This document shows, one piece after another, positions 23,917 to 34,300 of a stretch of 64,000 nucleotides of DNA. The DNA comes from Mermis nigrescens (Eukaryota > Nematoda > Enoplea > Mermithida > Mermithidae). The position numbers and the translations under genes are program-made. The notes under the pieces were generated by a model. That model searched no databases and had not been told where the DNA came from. It saw nothing but the letters and a program-made list of their open reading frames with translations. Positions within the stretch are counted from its first letter, which is position 1. Each line of letters opens with the position of its first letter. The stretch covers positions 434,001-498,000 of the forward strand of contig JAVLUZ010000191.1 of the NCBI GenBank assembly GCA_036768485.1. The letters are read 5' to 3'.

Positions 23917-24978
23917 ATGTTCAGACATGTTCAGGCGTGCCTACCAACATGCCTAACACAACTGTATAAAGGGGCTGCATGCAGGGGATACACTCAACTG
24001 TGTACAGGGGTAGGAAGAGCGGACCCGTGCCTCAGATTTGTTAATTTTTTATCACCAAAACATGTGATGTGTGCCCTCAGAATTATCACTAATTCTTATC
24101 ACTGCATGCAGCGGCGGCTCCCAGGGGCTCCCATAACACGTCAACACATCAAGCGTGTTTTTTATTCATTTGACTTCACATTTTGTTAACACATCACAAT
24201 GCGTTTTCCTGTTTTGCCTATCTTATAACGCAGGATATGTTATAGCATGGGGGACGCCAACCCTATGGCTCCTTCCTCAAGGCCCCTTCATTCCCTTCCC
24301 CTCCACCAAGACTGCCTTCCTATGTACGCTATAGCCTACCTCCATCACTCAGCAAATACGTCACAATGCGTTTTGAACACGTCGCAATGCGTTTAGAACA
24401 CATCAAGTGTGTTTTTCCGTTTTGCCTATCTTATAACATGGGCTATCTTATAACGTTGCGCCCCAGGGTGACAGGGCTAACTACTCGTTTTAATCCTATT
24501 GTAAAAAAATTGCTTTGCTAGTCAACAAAATGCGCCGATAAATTTGTATCATAAAAAATGCTTCAACAATGCGCTTATTATAAATTACAAACAGGCTGCG
24601 CGGCCATCAAAGAGAGCCGCCAGTTGCAAAAAATGCTTCGCCAACGCGTTTATTATTAGTCAGGCTGCCAATGCGCGATATTACCAGCTGCAAAAAATTG
24701 CTTCGCCAAAGCGCAATATGTGTCACTTAGCCAATGTGCGATATTACGATATTACGATTGCGTCACTTAGCCAATGTGCGATATTATGATTTCATCACAA
24801 GCTGCTTAGTCAATGTGCGATATTACTACCTAATTGTGTCTGCTTATTATAATGTTTCAGGGCCCAACAAGCGGGTTAAAAAGTGGTACCCCCGTGTACA
24901 AAAGATAGGCGGACTGTTCCCACGTTATAACATAGCGGTGCCCCTGAAATGCGCTTGCGACCCCCTTTAATACTACTA
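23917..24978. repeat. Tandem-repeat-rich filler between PolB and the capsid fragment
   Basis: Contains repeats of CAATGCGTTTT/CATCAAGCGTGTTT with TTTTGCCTATCTTATAAC (24130-24450). An array of about 41 bp follows around CTTAGCCAATGTGCGATATTA (24725, 24766, 24804 and a diverged unit at 24664). Text resembling the 5.0-kb array (ATGTTATAGCATGGGGG) recurs. No coding remains of the missing Polinton genes are seen. Confidence 0.65.
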
Positions 24979-25272
24979 CCAAACATACACGCTGGGGGCA
25001 TTGAAGTATTGTACATTTACGCAAATATTTTGGAACCACAAATTGTTGGAGAAACTTTGGCTCCCTTGTCAAGAATCGTGAATGTAGAGGGCTCCTATCC
25101 CAACATTATTGACAAAACATTCGACTATCCCCACTATGTCCCTATTCTTGTTAAGGACATTTCGAGTATCGAAATTAACATTAAAGATGATTTAGATGAA
25201 TTTGTTCCGTTTAATTCTGGAAAAGTGATTATCAAGTTACATTTTCGTAAAGTCAAGACTTCGTTTTTCTGA
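24979..25272 (+). pseudogene. Penton-like minor capsid protein, C-terminal fragment (Polinton 1)
   Basis: About 98 codons match the C-terminal third of the intact minor capsid protein at 57558-58343. Shared blocks are EPQIVG, then APL and NVEG/NIEG, then PHY(V/I)P, ending in KVIIKLHF versus KTIIKLHF. The match begins at about 24979 behind unrelated repeat sequence; the N-terminal two-thirds are deleted. In intact relatives this protein forms a single jelly-roll pentamer at capsid vertices. Divergence between the two copies shows that the two elements belong to different lineages. Confidence 0.85.
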
Positions 25273-25274
25273 AA

Positions 25275-25284
25275 CTAATAAATA
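25275..25284 (+). promoter_or_regulatory. TATA-like motif upstream of the TBP-like gene
   Basis: CTAATAAATA ends 28 bp before the ATG of the TBP-like gene, in the 40-bp gap after the capsid stop. It differs by one base from CTATAAATA, the core of the motif in front of the other Polinton genes. Confidence 0.5.
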
Positions 25285-25312
25285 CTCGCGTTTTTATTCA
25301 TTTTTATTCAAA

Positions 25313-25840
25313 ATGGCTACGATTGTGAACGTCGTTTTCACAAGTCGTCTGTCTCGCAAACCCTTAGACTTGTATAAAATTGCAAAAACATGCAAGGGCG
25401 TCAAATACGATCCGAGAAAGTTTAATGGTTTAATTATTAAAATAACGCAGCCAAAGAGTACTGGTTTATTGTTTAGTTCTGGAAAATTGGTTTGTGTAGG
25501 CACAAAGAGCATACACGAAAACAAGCTAGCGAATGAAAAAATGTGCACTTTTTTACAACAGAGCGGCTTTACCTTACAAATTTTTCATTTAAAAGTACAT
25601 AATGTAGTAGGAACGGGTCGAATGAACAGTCGAATAAACATTGCTGGTTTTGCTCGGATGCATTAAAAGTTTGTGCGCCTAGAGCCCGAATTATTTCCGG
25701 CCGCCAAATTAACTTTCCCTCATGCTACGGCTTTAATTTTTACTACCGGTACTGTTCTAATGGTTGGTCTTAAAAGCGAAGATGTCGTTCATAAATTTTT
25801 CAAAAAAGTGCGTTTCATGCTGGAAATGTTTAAGATTTAA
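25313..25840 (+). pseudogene. TATA-binding-protein (TBP)-like gene carried by Polinton 1, one in-frame stop
   Basis: TBP binds the TATA box and nucleates transcription initiation. The frame runs 176 sense and nonsense codons from ATG 25313 to TAA 25838-25840, the length of a bare TBP core, with a single in-frame TAA at 25664-25666. Repeat 1 shows IVNVVFTSRL, YDPRKFNGLIIKI and the stirrup LLFSSGKLVCVGTKS (residues 52-66). Next come FKVHN-type residues (HLKVHNVVGTG). After the stop, repeat 2 shows LEPELFP and ALIFTTGTVLMVGLKS. These are the two symmetric TBP saddle repeats, with Phe37 and Phe54 in the places of the DNA-kinking phenylalanines. There is no N-terminal extension. It is far more diverged than metazoan TBP, which is nearly invariant, so it is not a recent processed copy of the host gene. 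It starts 40 bp after the capsid stop on the same strand. The equivalent place in Polinton 2 has no such gene. Confidence 0.85.
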
Positions 25841-25998
25841 TTAAAAACGAGCTAGCGCGTTTTTTATGACATTACCAAGCGATCGCATTTTTTATGCCAT
25901 TAGCGAGCAAGCGAGCCCTATGAATCATATTTTTGGTCGACTGGCGAAAAGCTATGATGTGACGTAGTTGCCTATGCTTACACAGTTGCCTATCTCCC

Positions 25999-26116
25999 TG
26001 TACTGACGCCAGATGGTTACGTCACTTACTACTGTCCTACAACCAAGACCCTGAGTGATACGGACTGAACACTGACTATTACGCTACTTAAATAAGGGTG
26101 TTAATACATAGAACTG
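25999..26116 (+). repeat. LTR-like part of repeat R1, left half (split by Harbinger-1)
   Basis: 'ctgtcctacaaccaagaccc', a TACTTAAATAAGGG TATA-like stretch and TTAATACATAGAACTG match the start of R1 at 8.75 and 37.9 kb. The sequence resumes at 31274 after the Harbinger insertion. The uninterrupted paralogues provide empty-site controls. Confidence 0.75.
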
Positions 26117-26129
26117 GGGCCGGTTTCAA

Positions 26130-26285
26130 TATAGCGACTTAAGTCGGAAATCGAACTTAACTTCAAAATTAGAACTTAAGTCCCAACTTAGCGGTTCGAA
26201 TAAGAATTTTAAGTTCAAACTTAAGAATAAGCCGGTTTCAATAAAATTAAGTCCGAACTTAAGTTCCGACTTAAGTTGTAAATAT
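26130..26285. promoter_or_regulatory. Left subterminal repeat zone of Harbinger-1
   Basis: Repeated GAACTTAAGT / CGACTTAAGT units and a second internal CCGGTTTCAATA (about 26233). These are likely transposase or Myb-protein binding sites. The right end mirrors this at 31130-31258. Confidence 0.6.
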
Positions 26286-27200
26286 TTAAGACAGCACGGA
26301 GCTGTCTGAAGTCAATTCAGTACCGCACAAATTCACAATGGCTGGTCGCTCAATGAAGAAAAAGATAGCTTACAATGAAATCGGATTTTTCGGGATTGCT
26401 TGAATCCTATTGATTATTTCAATGATAAGGAATTTATAAATGTTATGGATTCGACCGAGAAAGTATTTTTTATCTGACCGATTTAATGGCAGATGACTTG
26501 TATAAAACTCGTCGTAATAAGGCCATGCTACTTATTCAGCAAATATTGGTTGCATTACGATATTATGCCACAGGTGCCTTTCAGATTGTCTGCGGCGACG
26601 ACATACTTGTGTCCAAGTCATCGGCTAATCGATGTGTCTGGCAGGTCACAAAGAGCTTATTGAAAAGATGATCTCGATTCATAGAAATTCCCACAGAGGG
26701 CGATGCTGACAAAATAAAGTCAGATTTTCATAAGATCGCCAATTTTCCTGGCGTGTTAGGTTTGGTTGATGGGACGCACATTCGTCTTCAACGGCCTCCT
26801 TTAAATGAAAATGAGTATATTAACAGGAAATTTTACCCATCAGTCAACATGCTGGCAATTTGTGATAACACTGGTCAGTTTTTAAATGTGGTCGCCAAAT
26901 ATACGGGATCGACGCACGACGCCTTCATTCAGTCTCAGTAATCGATGTACAGACAATTTGAAAACGGTCGAGACGATGGATTTATTCTAGGCGATAGTGC
27001 TTATCCCTATAAATCATGGCTTTTAACTCCCTTTCGCGAGCCAATTTCTCATTCTCAAAAAGACTACAATATGTCTCATAAGTAATTATCATTTAGAATA
27101 TTAACTCACGATTCCCATCATGATCTACCGTCATTTATGTACATACATATGTCACAGCGGTTGAGGGTATAAAGCACAGGTTAGCGTGGGGAGGAGGGTT

Positions 27201-27470
27201 TATACCACATTTGGGCGTGGGAGGGGGTTGTGGGGGTATGCACCCCCGCGATAAACCAAAATACCCCCCCCCCCAGAAATCAAATTACCTCCCAGAATTC
27301 AATTTTTGAAATTTTTTCGTTTTTTTCGCAATTTTTTGATGCCAACGGATAGTGCTCGATGAGAAACGTCGAAAAATGGTGTTTTTTACGCCATACCACC
27401 ATTTTTTAAGGGCATTTTTTGACCTTTGAAAAATCTTGCACCCTCCAGAATTTTCTTGCTGCCGACGCAT
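27201..27470 (-). mobile_element. hAT-like MITE family A, copy 7
   Basis: It begins CACATTTGGGCG. Flanks gtttatac and gtttacac agree at 7 of 8 positions. It lies inside the transposase intron, and the small open frames here are spurious. Confidence 0.8.
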
Positions 27471-28182
27471 TGTTTACACCCTCGGAGTTCAATTAGCCCC
27501 CAGATTACCCTAGATATCAAGAATTCGATGTTTAATAATATTTGTGGCTTTTTTGGCAATTTCACCCAAGCATACCCCCTCCCCAGAATTTTCTTGCTGC
27601 CCATGTATGATAGTAAGTAGACATGCACATGAGGATTAGGAGCTCAGAGAATCTGGAAGACATTCTTCCCCGAAAATCCAGCGGAACTTCCAGAATTAAA
27701 TTTTCAAAATTTTTTAATCGATTTTATAGTGCTATGGGATGGGATGGAATTCGACGAGAATCGTGAAAAAAATTGTCTTTTCGGTAGTTGTTAACCATAA
27801 AAAATTTTGGATCCCAGAATTTTGGCGCTTCAATGTTGATTAGGGTAGGAGAACGGAAAAGTTCCATCGGAGAAAATCAGTTCAAAACAGATGACAATGG
27901 AAAGTTTCCGTTAAAAATGCATTAAATCGGCCACAAACTGCGTACCTACTGAATTTTAACAATTTCCGGCATCGTAAGACGATTGTTGGCAAACATGAGC
28001 AGAGCTAATATCCGGATGGGTGTCAAAAAACTTCCAAGAATCAAAAATGGCCAAAACCTTAAAAATGTGGATAAAAATATTGTTGTTTGCTGTGACACTT
28101 ACAATCTTTAAAAAAAGGTTGAAATTCTTAAGAAAATAGCATTATGTGATCGGAGGGGCATTTTTGTTTTGCGGTTCACTAC

Positions 28183-28452
28183 CATAGGTGGGCAGCACCG
28201 AAATTCTGGGGGGGTGAAAAACTTCTAGGGGTGAAAAAAATTTTCAAAGGTCAAAAATGGCCCCAAAAATAGTGGTATGACGAAAAACACCATTTTCAAC
28301 GTTTCTCATCGAGCACTATTTATTGGCATCAAAAATTGCGAAAAAAACAAAAAAATTTCAAAAATTTAATTTGGCGGTATTTTGGTTTCTTGGTGGGGGA
28401 TATTCAGGTTTCTGGGGGTGCATACCCATAAACCTCCCAAGCCCAGGTATGA
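28183..28452 (+). mobile_element. hAT-like MITE family A, copy 8
   Basis: It begins CATAGGTGGGCAGC and ends GCCCAGGTATG, immediately followed after 8 bp by copy 9 in the same orientation. No clear duplication on its left side. Confidence 0.75.
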
Positions 28453-28460
28453 GTGGCACC

Positions 28461-28735
28461 ATAGGTGGGCAGCACCAAAATTCTGGGGGTGAAAAATTTC
28501 TGGAGGGGGTGAAAAAATTTTTAAAGGTCAAAAAATGGTCTTAAAAGTGGTCGTATGGCGAACAAAACACCATTTTTCGACGTTTCTCATCGAGCACTAT
28601 CCAATGGCATCAAAAAATTGCTAAAAAAGCACAAAAAAATTTTCTGGGGGGGGTATTTTGATTTCTGAGGGGGGGGGGGGGTATTTCAACTTCTGGGGGA
28701 TGCATACCCCCCAAACCCCCACGCCCATGTGTGGG
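28461..28735 (+). mobile_element. hAT-like MITE family A, copy 9
   Basis: It begins CATAGGTGGGCAGC and ends GCCCATGTGTG. Flanks agtggcac and ggtggcac agree at 7 of 8. It sits in tandem with copy 8 and has a long G run near 28668-28680. Confidence 0.78.
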
Positions 28736-29161
28736 TGGCACCCCCAATCCCTCATATACTTATCATGAATGTTGCCACCTCATTCCGAAAACTATTGAAT
28801 CGGTATTAGCGGTTTGACAGTGGAGCATTGAGGGCTTTCCCTTCTTAGGCGGACCAGAGTAATAATAGAACAGACATTTGGCGCGTTGCCCCTTCTAATG
28901 TCTGCAGATTAATAGTTGTAACAACGATTTTGCATAATTACGCCATTAAAAGAAGTCAGCCTGATTTTAATGATATCGATGAAGGTGAATTGGAAGGAAT
29001 TGAAGTGGCTGATTATAACGAGGAATTAGGACCTGAAAATGGGAAAACCTTCAGACAGCACATTGTTGAGGCGTACTCTACTTAATTTTTTATGAGGCGC
29101 ATATTGTTTTGTAATGTAATCAATTTTTAATCACACGCACAATATCAGGCATAATTAAAGC

Positions 29162-29512
29162 TTATAACGTAGTCAAATTGCATTCGTTTCCCAATTTTTG
29201 AGCTTGAAGCCGGAGTACGTGAATCTCCCATTCCAATTTCTGCTTCTGCAGTCCGAATATTTCTTTCTTCATAGTCAACCTTTCACGTTTGATAGCAATT
29301 GATTCTTTCTCTAGCTCAAGGCGGGCGATTTCGATCTCAGCGATTGTCGCATTGAGCCGATCCTTAGGTTCAATCGGAGCCTGCTGCTTTTGAGGCTTCA
29401 GAGAAGCTGACTGTGACCGGCCCAAGCGGCTTTCGTCAACCTTTTCTGACGGAGTATTCCTATTCAAATACTTTATATCATAGCTGCATGAGACCGTAAA
29501 AATTGGCAACAA
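29162..29512 (-). pseudogene. Harbinger-1 accessory protein, C-terminal coiled-coil part
   Basis: A 116-codon frame whose second half is a charged heptad-rich helix (ARLELEKESIAIKRERLTMK and onward). Harbinger elements carry a second Myb/SANT-type DNA-binding protein that partners the transposase. The same N-terminal Myb plus C-terminal coiled coil is seen in Harbinger-2. The N-terminal part is at 30521-30940, separated by about 1 kb of AT-rich sequence that is either an intron or an insertion. The ATG at 29512 is probably not the true start. Confidence 0.6.
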
Positions 29513-30520
29513 GACTTAAAACCTTTTATTGCGCCAACTGATTTTTTCTGATAAAAAAACACACTTAAGTTTACGTTGAATAATTTTTGATTTTTTTCCA
29601 GCTATTCTGATTTGGCGTCATTTTTTAAATCGGTATCTGAATTTATATGCGTCCATAAAATTAGTAAGTTTTATTATTCTTCCAGCAGATTTTTCATAGG
29701 TTGCACAGAAGGATTATCGTACGGCTAAATATAGCTTTCATGTATATATAAGAAGTTGCATTAGAACGTTTTTGAAACGCATTTCTCGACATCACAATCT
29801 ACATGAATTTCTGAGGTAATGGATTTTGTGTTAAAGCTAAAAATGTAGCTTAAAACACTTGGCAACAATACTAAGATCTACAAATGAAATTAACGTTTTT
29901 TTTCAAAATGTTCTGTTAGGTCGAAAAGGCCAAAACATTCTTTCACTTTGGAAAATTTCATCAAAGTTTTTTAATGAGGAAACTTAGTTATCCAGCAACT
30001 GACGTTAACGATTAACAAACAACCCTAATAGCAAGATGTTTGAAAAATTAAAACAAATTGAGAAAAATTAATAAAATTTAATTTATCAATTTTTCAAACA
30101 TAAAACGACAAAAATTCGTTCGACTCCAAGTGCCAAAAATTCGGACATTTCTGTCATTTTAAATAAAGCGCGTAGTAGACTGGATGGGAAAGGCCAGAAT
30201 TAATTCGAATTAGCACTTAGTTCAAATAAGAGGGGTTGATTTTTCAAAAAACATAAGTATTTATCCAGCCTTTTATAGCATAAAAATGAACAGAGGAAGC
30301 TGCTAAAATCTATTCTTTATTGTAGTATAAAAACTAAGAATTTAGGACTTCTTAGATGTTTTCAATATCATTTTACTCTAATTTGACATCTACGTCTTAG
30401 AAATAAGATCAATGAATATTAATATAATATTCATAGACAATATTATAACCTAAAAACAAGAAGCCAGGAGAGGTTTTTCAATTTAACTCAGATAATTTCC
30501 TAGAATTTGCAAGTAGGTAT

Positions 30521-30940
30521 TCACTCAGAGTCGGACAGTAGTCCTTCCGTCGCTTCGTCTGTGTCCATTCCTCCAGTAATGCCAGTGAAGCTTTCCGAAT
30601 CTTTGTAAGCTTCGATAATATCTCCCAAAACTGGCGAGATTGGCGAAGCAGGTGGGCCACCACCAGTTTTGACCGCGGACCTCCTAATTATTGCATTTTT
30701 GTGCTTTGCCGAGTTCTTTAAATTTGACCATTTTTTTCTAATTTCGTCCAATGAGCGTTTGTTTGCCGGGTAAGCCGAATTCACATCTTGCATGATTACT
30801 AGCTAAGTCGATTGTTTCCTCCTTTTAGAATCTACATTATTAAATTTTATTTCAAGTAATTCTCGCTTGGATAAGCACAGCTCCTTTAGCTTTTCAATTT
30901 CTTTTGCCGACCAATTATACGACCGTTTTCTTTCCTCCAT
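30521..30940 (-). pseudogene. Harbinger-1 Myb/SANT-like accessory protein, N-terminal part, frameshifted
   Basis: Starting at ATG 30940, the protein has RKRSYNWSAKEIEKLKELC, a Myb/SANT-like first helix. After a frame change near 30795 it continues with QDVNSAYPANKRSLDEIRKK and W-N-L-K, the recognition helix region. A glycine/proline linker follows (TGGGPPASP). The equivalent protein in Harbinger-2 shares KKRWCNIKSSAK and TGGG at the same places. The function would be DNA binding at element ends and nuclear import of the transposase. The frameshift makes it a pseudogene. Confidence 0.72.
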
Positions 30941-31273
30941 GCTTTTCTTAACAGTGTTACAACGACGCGATTGACAAGTTAATGAATAATTGTTTGACTG
31001 TGTTATACACAAGCCGGCAACAGCGCTTGTCGGACTTTGGACCTAATGTACCTCTTCACAAGCCTAGACTTGCCATCTCCGTCCGCCTCCGACGGGCAGC
31101 AATAGAGCTCGATTTTCGCCAAAAACTTAGTTCCAACTTAAGTTCAAACTTAGCGAGTTCGGAAATAATTTTTTATTGGAACCGACTTAAGTTCTGACTT
31201 ATCCTAGTTGGAGCTTTAGGACTTAAGTTGAGACTTAAGTTCAGACTTAAGTTTATCTTATTGAAACCGGCCC

Positions 31274-31348
31274 CTGGTAGCTCAAGGCCACATATTACTG
31301 AGTTACAGAAAGGTGATCACTATATCACAGGTGTATTCGTCACACTTC
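31274..31348 (+). repeat. LTR-like part of R1, right half
   Basis: Continues CTGGTAGCTCAAGGCCAC and then 'gagttacagaaaggtgatcac', stopping at GTCACA. The long R1 copies end the equivalent block TTACA and then continue, so this third copy may be a solo LTR. Confidence 0.6.
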
Positions 31349-34300
31349 CACCCCCTTTGGATTTCATGTCCTTTCTTGATCAAAACTTCCAGTTAAGCAA
31401 TTAAATAGTCTTTGTATGATTTTCATTGAGTAAAAACCAAAGTAAAAGTTTCGGGCAGTATGACTTACATACTAATCCCATATAAATCCGAAATCCGATC
31501 GCCCCAAAAATCCTCTTCAGTGAGTAGGCCATTGATGTACGATATAAAACGCTGTCGCTAATATCGGCGATAATTAAGCGCTAATTCCGGTTTAGTACGG
31601 CGCTAATATAACGTTGTCACAGCGGCATAATAATAGGTAAATCCGCATAAAATTTGCACTTACGTCGCTTTTTGCCGGCTAATACTCAACAATCATTGTT
31701 AAGCAAATCCGCGTTTTGAATCAGCTGTTGATCCAATCCAAAACATGGCAAGCTGGGACTAGGTATGTTCTAACCGTGTTTGTCGTTGATTAGCATAGGT
31801 CCTGACTCATGACCTTCAGCACCTGTAGTTGTACGATTTTATCCAGGCCATTCCAGCAGGCGACAAATTTCTCTGACGCTTATTGCTTCACAGCATCACC
31901 GATTAGCTAAATTTGGACCAACCATTAATCCACACTTAATCCAACCTCTTGCATAAAAAATGACCTCTTTCTGTTGTGCCTGCCACCCCCTTGATAGCTG
32001 TCTCAGCACTATCCCACGTCAGCTACCATTTGCTGCTGCTGGTCGCTAATTTTTGGTGATTTTGCGTTTTTGCAAGACTGCAATTTTCATCGACCAGAAA
32101 TAAGTTTGATATAATTCTCATCGATGCCCCTATGCGTAAAACATCCGATTGATTCTCGCCATTTTAATTGTTTTTGCCCTCACGTTCTGGTGTTGTACTC
32201 GAACGTCGGTCGACTAGGAGTCGAGCAATCGCTAATTTTTAACTAAGAGCGGACTGTGTTTGAATTACTCCCTTATTTTTGTCTGTAATAATGGCCAATA
32301 GAAACGTTGGCTTATCTTATCGAACATTAAACAAAAAGTAAGTATACAGATTTCACATCATTATACTAAGCGCCTAAAATAATAGAAGCGCTGACAATTT
32401 CATTGCGTGCAAAGCACTTTAAATCCTGTCACACTGACGCTGATGATTTCATTGTCGTGTAAAGCGCTTTAAATCCTGTTGCGCTGGCGGGGGGGGGGGT
32501 TTGGCAAATCTGGTACTTGATAATCCCGTCCTTCGCCACACACTAAATTTTCAGCAGCGTGTAGCTCAAATTCCGTTTGCAGCAGCTACACCGAAGTCCA
32601 ATTTCTGTGAAGGGCATTCAATTGCCATAAGTCATTTGCGCATCACAACTTGTACTTCTTTTTATACGCATCTTATAATTTTGCGCGAAACTTAGTGTTG
32701 TACCTCTTCCTCCCTTCAGAGCGTTTGCTTTCTGCTTGCAGTTCTAGCAGTGACAATATCTATCTTAGCATATCCATTTATCCTGGGGCAGTGGTAGTCG
32801 TCTCGCGGTCTCGTTGGACGTTGATTATATCTTCAGTAAACAGCTTAAAGTATCGAAGTTACTGTATCCATGGCCTTACGAGTATCAATATATTTTATCA
32901 ATGTCATGTCCCAAAATGACAGTGCCCATCGAATTAATGGGATGATGCTAAAAAACTGCATGGGGTTTGTAAAGTGTAAACTTTGTTCAAAACATGCAAA
33001 AGTCCGTTACAAGGCTATAGAAGCTGATGCGTCAATGTTTCAACTCACAATTACTTAGATTGGGCGTAATTCTGGTGCTGCATGCAATACAGTACTTGCT
33101 GTAATCCGTGTACACTCAATCATAGTTCACCTTGCATACAACTATGTTGTTTCTTGAGCAAATAGCTCCGCCAGTGTAAACTGCGTAAAACACGTTCTGC
33201 TATCTTTGAAACGTAATTAGGCCGTCTGATAGTTTGATTCAGAGGGTCTAATTCAAATGTAAAGTACTTATTTTACCTCACCTATCATTCTACGTCATTC
33301 AAAATATTTTTAATTGAGCATTGTAAAGTTCATCGCACCTTTTAAATATATCGCTGAATGCAGCAAGGATCAAATGTTTTGCACCACAATTTCGCTAATA
33401 CACATACTGTAGCTAACGAATCGCTAATGTCATGAGATTATAGAATAATTGATGCAGATACCATTCTTCTTCATTCGTTAACACAACCATTGTTAATATG
33501 CGTTTTTGCCATCCTCAAGTGAGAGGCTTGACTAGAATCCTCGGCCGAATCAGCTCCAGAAGTTGAGCCAGATTTTGTGAGGCAGTTATCACCAGAATAA
33601 TCGTAATTACAGTTTTAAGCACATGTACCATCAACGATAAATAACAAAGTGTTTAAAGGTTGGAATAGCAAAGGAAATGATGCTGTTTCAAGTAAGACGA
33701 CATACCCTTGAATCATCTTACTCCCTACGCGGAGTTGAGATATCAGTGTTAACGTTTAGGTGCATACTATTTTATGGTGTAAGCGGATTGCGAGCATACC
33801 AGCTAACAATGGCCTGGATGAGAATCCATGACTAGAAAATCCATTCCGACGCTTCAGACAATCGTTGCTCGGCTAAATTATGAACATAGAACAGCTTTTT
33901 GTCTACACTCGCCAAACTGAGTGCAAAGCACGCGTCAACAATTTTAAAGACCAAAAATTTCGTTTCACCCTCATGCGGGCCATCAAACAACGCGTCGCTA
34001 GACATGCTCACCATAATAATGTTCCTCTGCTTTACACTGAAGGCGCGTGGCAAAAATAAAGTCTAAGCATAATAATCTGTGCATTGTTAAGCTGTTCCAA
34101 CATCAGTATACACTCTGCAGCTAAATCGTTGTTAACGACAGTATGTAGACCCATTCTAGCCCTTTTAAATACCGTAGACGCTCATCAAAATTCATTGGTA
34201 GTGCTACGTTGATGAATTCTGTGACACAATAGCACAAAATTGTAAAGTGGTGTAAAGTCAGCGTAAATACTCGTTGTAAACGTTCTAAGCGCTGATCCAC

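Larger units (their letters stand above)
21027..25840. mobile_element. Decayed Polinton/Maverick (adintovirus-like) element 1
   Basis: Gene order is PolB on - (21.0-23.84 kb), then on + the 3' end of a minor capsid gene (24.98-25.27 kb) and a TBP-like gene (25.31-25.84 kb). This is the mirror image of Polinton 2 at 56.7-64 kb, where PolB and the minor capsid gene also sit at opposite ends reading outward. The whole middle (ATPase, major capsid, protease, small virion genes) is missing, replaced by about 1.1 kb of tandem repeats. PolB has stops and frameshifts and the element is dead. No terminal inverted repeats can be identified. Confidence 0.8.
27082..28848 (+). other. MITE-loaded intron in the Harbinger-1 transposase
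   Basis: The coding sequence breaks after SHK codons at AA|GTAATT (27082) and resumes after CCCTTCTTAG (28847-28848), restoring the family block SHKRTRVIIEQ without gain or loss. A GT donor, pyrimidine tract and AG support a true intron of 1767 bp. Three full MITE A copies and one partial copy (about 27558-27609) fill it. Confidence 0.75.
26338..29085 (+). pseudogene. Harbinger (HARBI1-like) DDE transposase, broken
   Basis: RNase-H-fold DDE nuclease that would excise and insert the element. Recognisable blocks in order are VDGTHIRLQRPP (first catalytic Asp, about 26765-26800), STHDAF, FILGDSAYP (second Asp, about 26985-27005) and, after an intron, RTRVIIEQTFG (catalytic Glu, about 28855-28885). 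The C-terminus ends FRQHIVEAYST at 29083. An ATG at 26338 opens a frame that hits a TGA after 21 codons. Further in-frame stops follow at about 26669 and 26939, and a frameshift follows the Glu motif. The gene is a pseudogene and its motif spacing is normal for the family. Confidence 0.88.
26117..31273. mobile_element. PIF/Harbinger transposon 1 (5157 bp, CTG target duplication)
   Basis: The termini are perfectly inverted for at least 15 bp (GGGCCGGTTTCAATA). CTG is duplicated on each side (26114-26116 and 31274-31276). The uninterrupted R1 copy at 37991-38010 reads ACTGGTAGCTCAAGG, confirming precise insertion with a 3-bp duplication. It holds a transposase on + and a Myb-like accessory gene on -, convergently arranged. 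Both are broken. Subterminal zones carry many ACTTAAGT palindromes. Confidence 0.92.

Noticed and set aside
25313..25840. TBP-like gene as a processed copy of host TBP
   Set aside because: Not excluded, but disfavoured: too diverged from metazoan TBP, no N-terminal domain, tight same-strand spacing to the capsid gene and a Polinton-type TATA word upstream.
32291..32337. Possible first coding exon (ATG followed by GTAAGT)
   Set aside because: Only 47 bases with no recognisable protein or downstream exon; easily chance.
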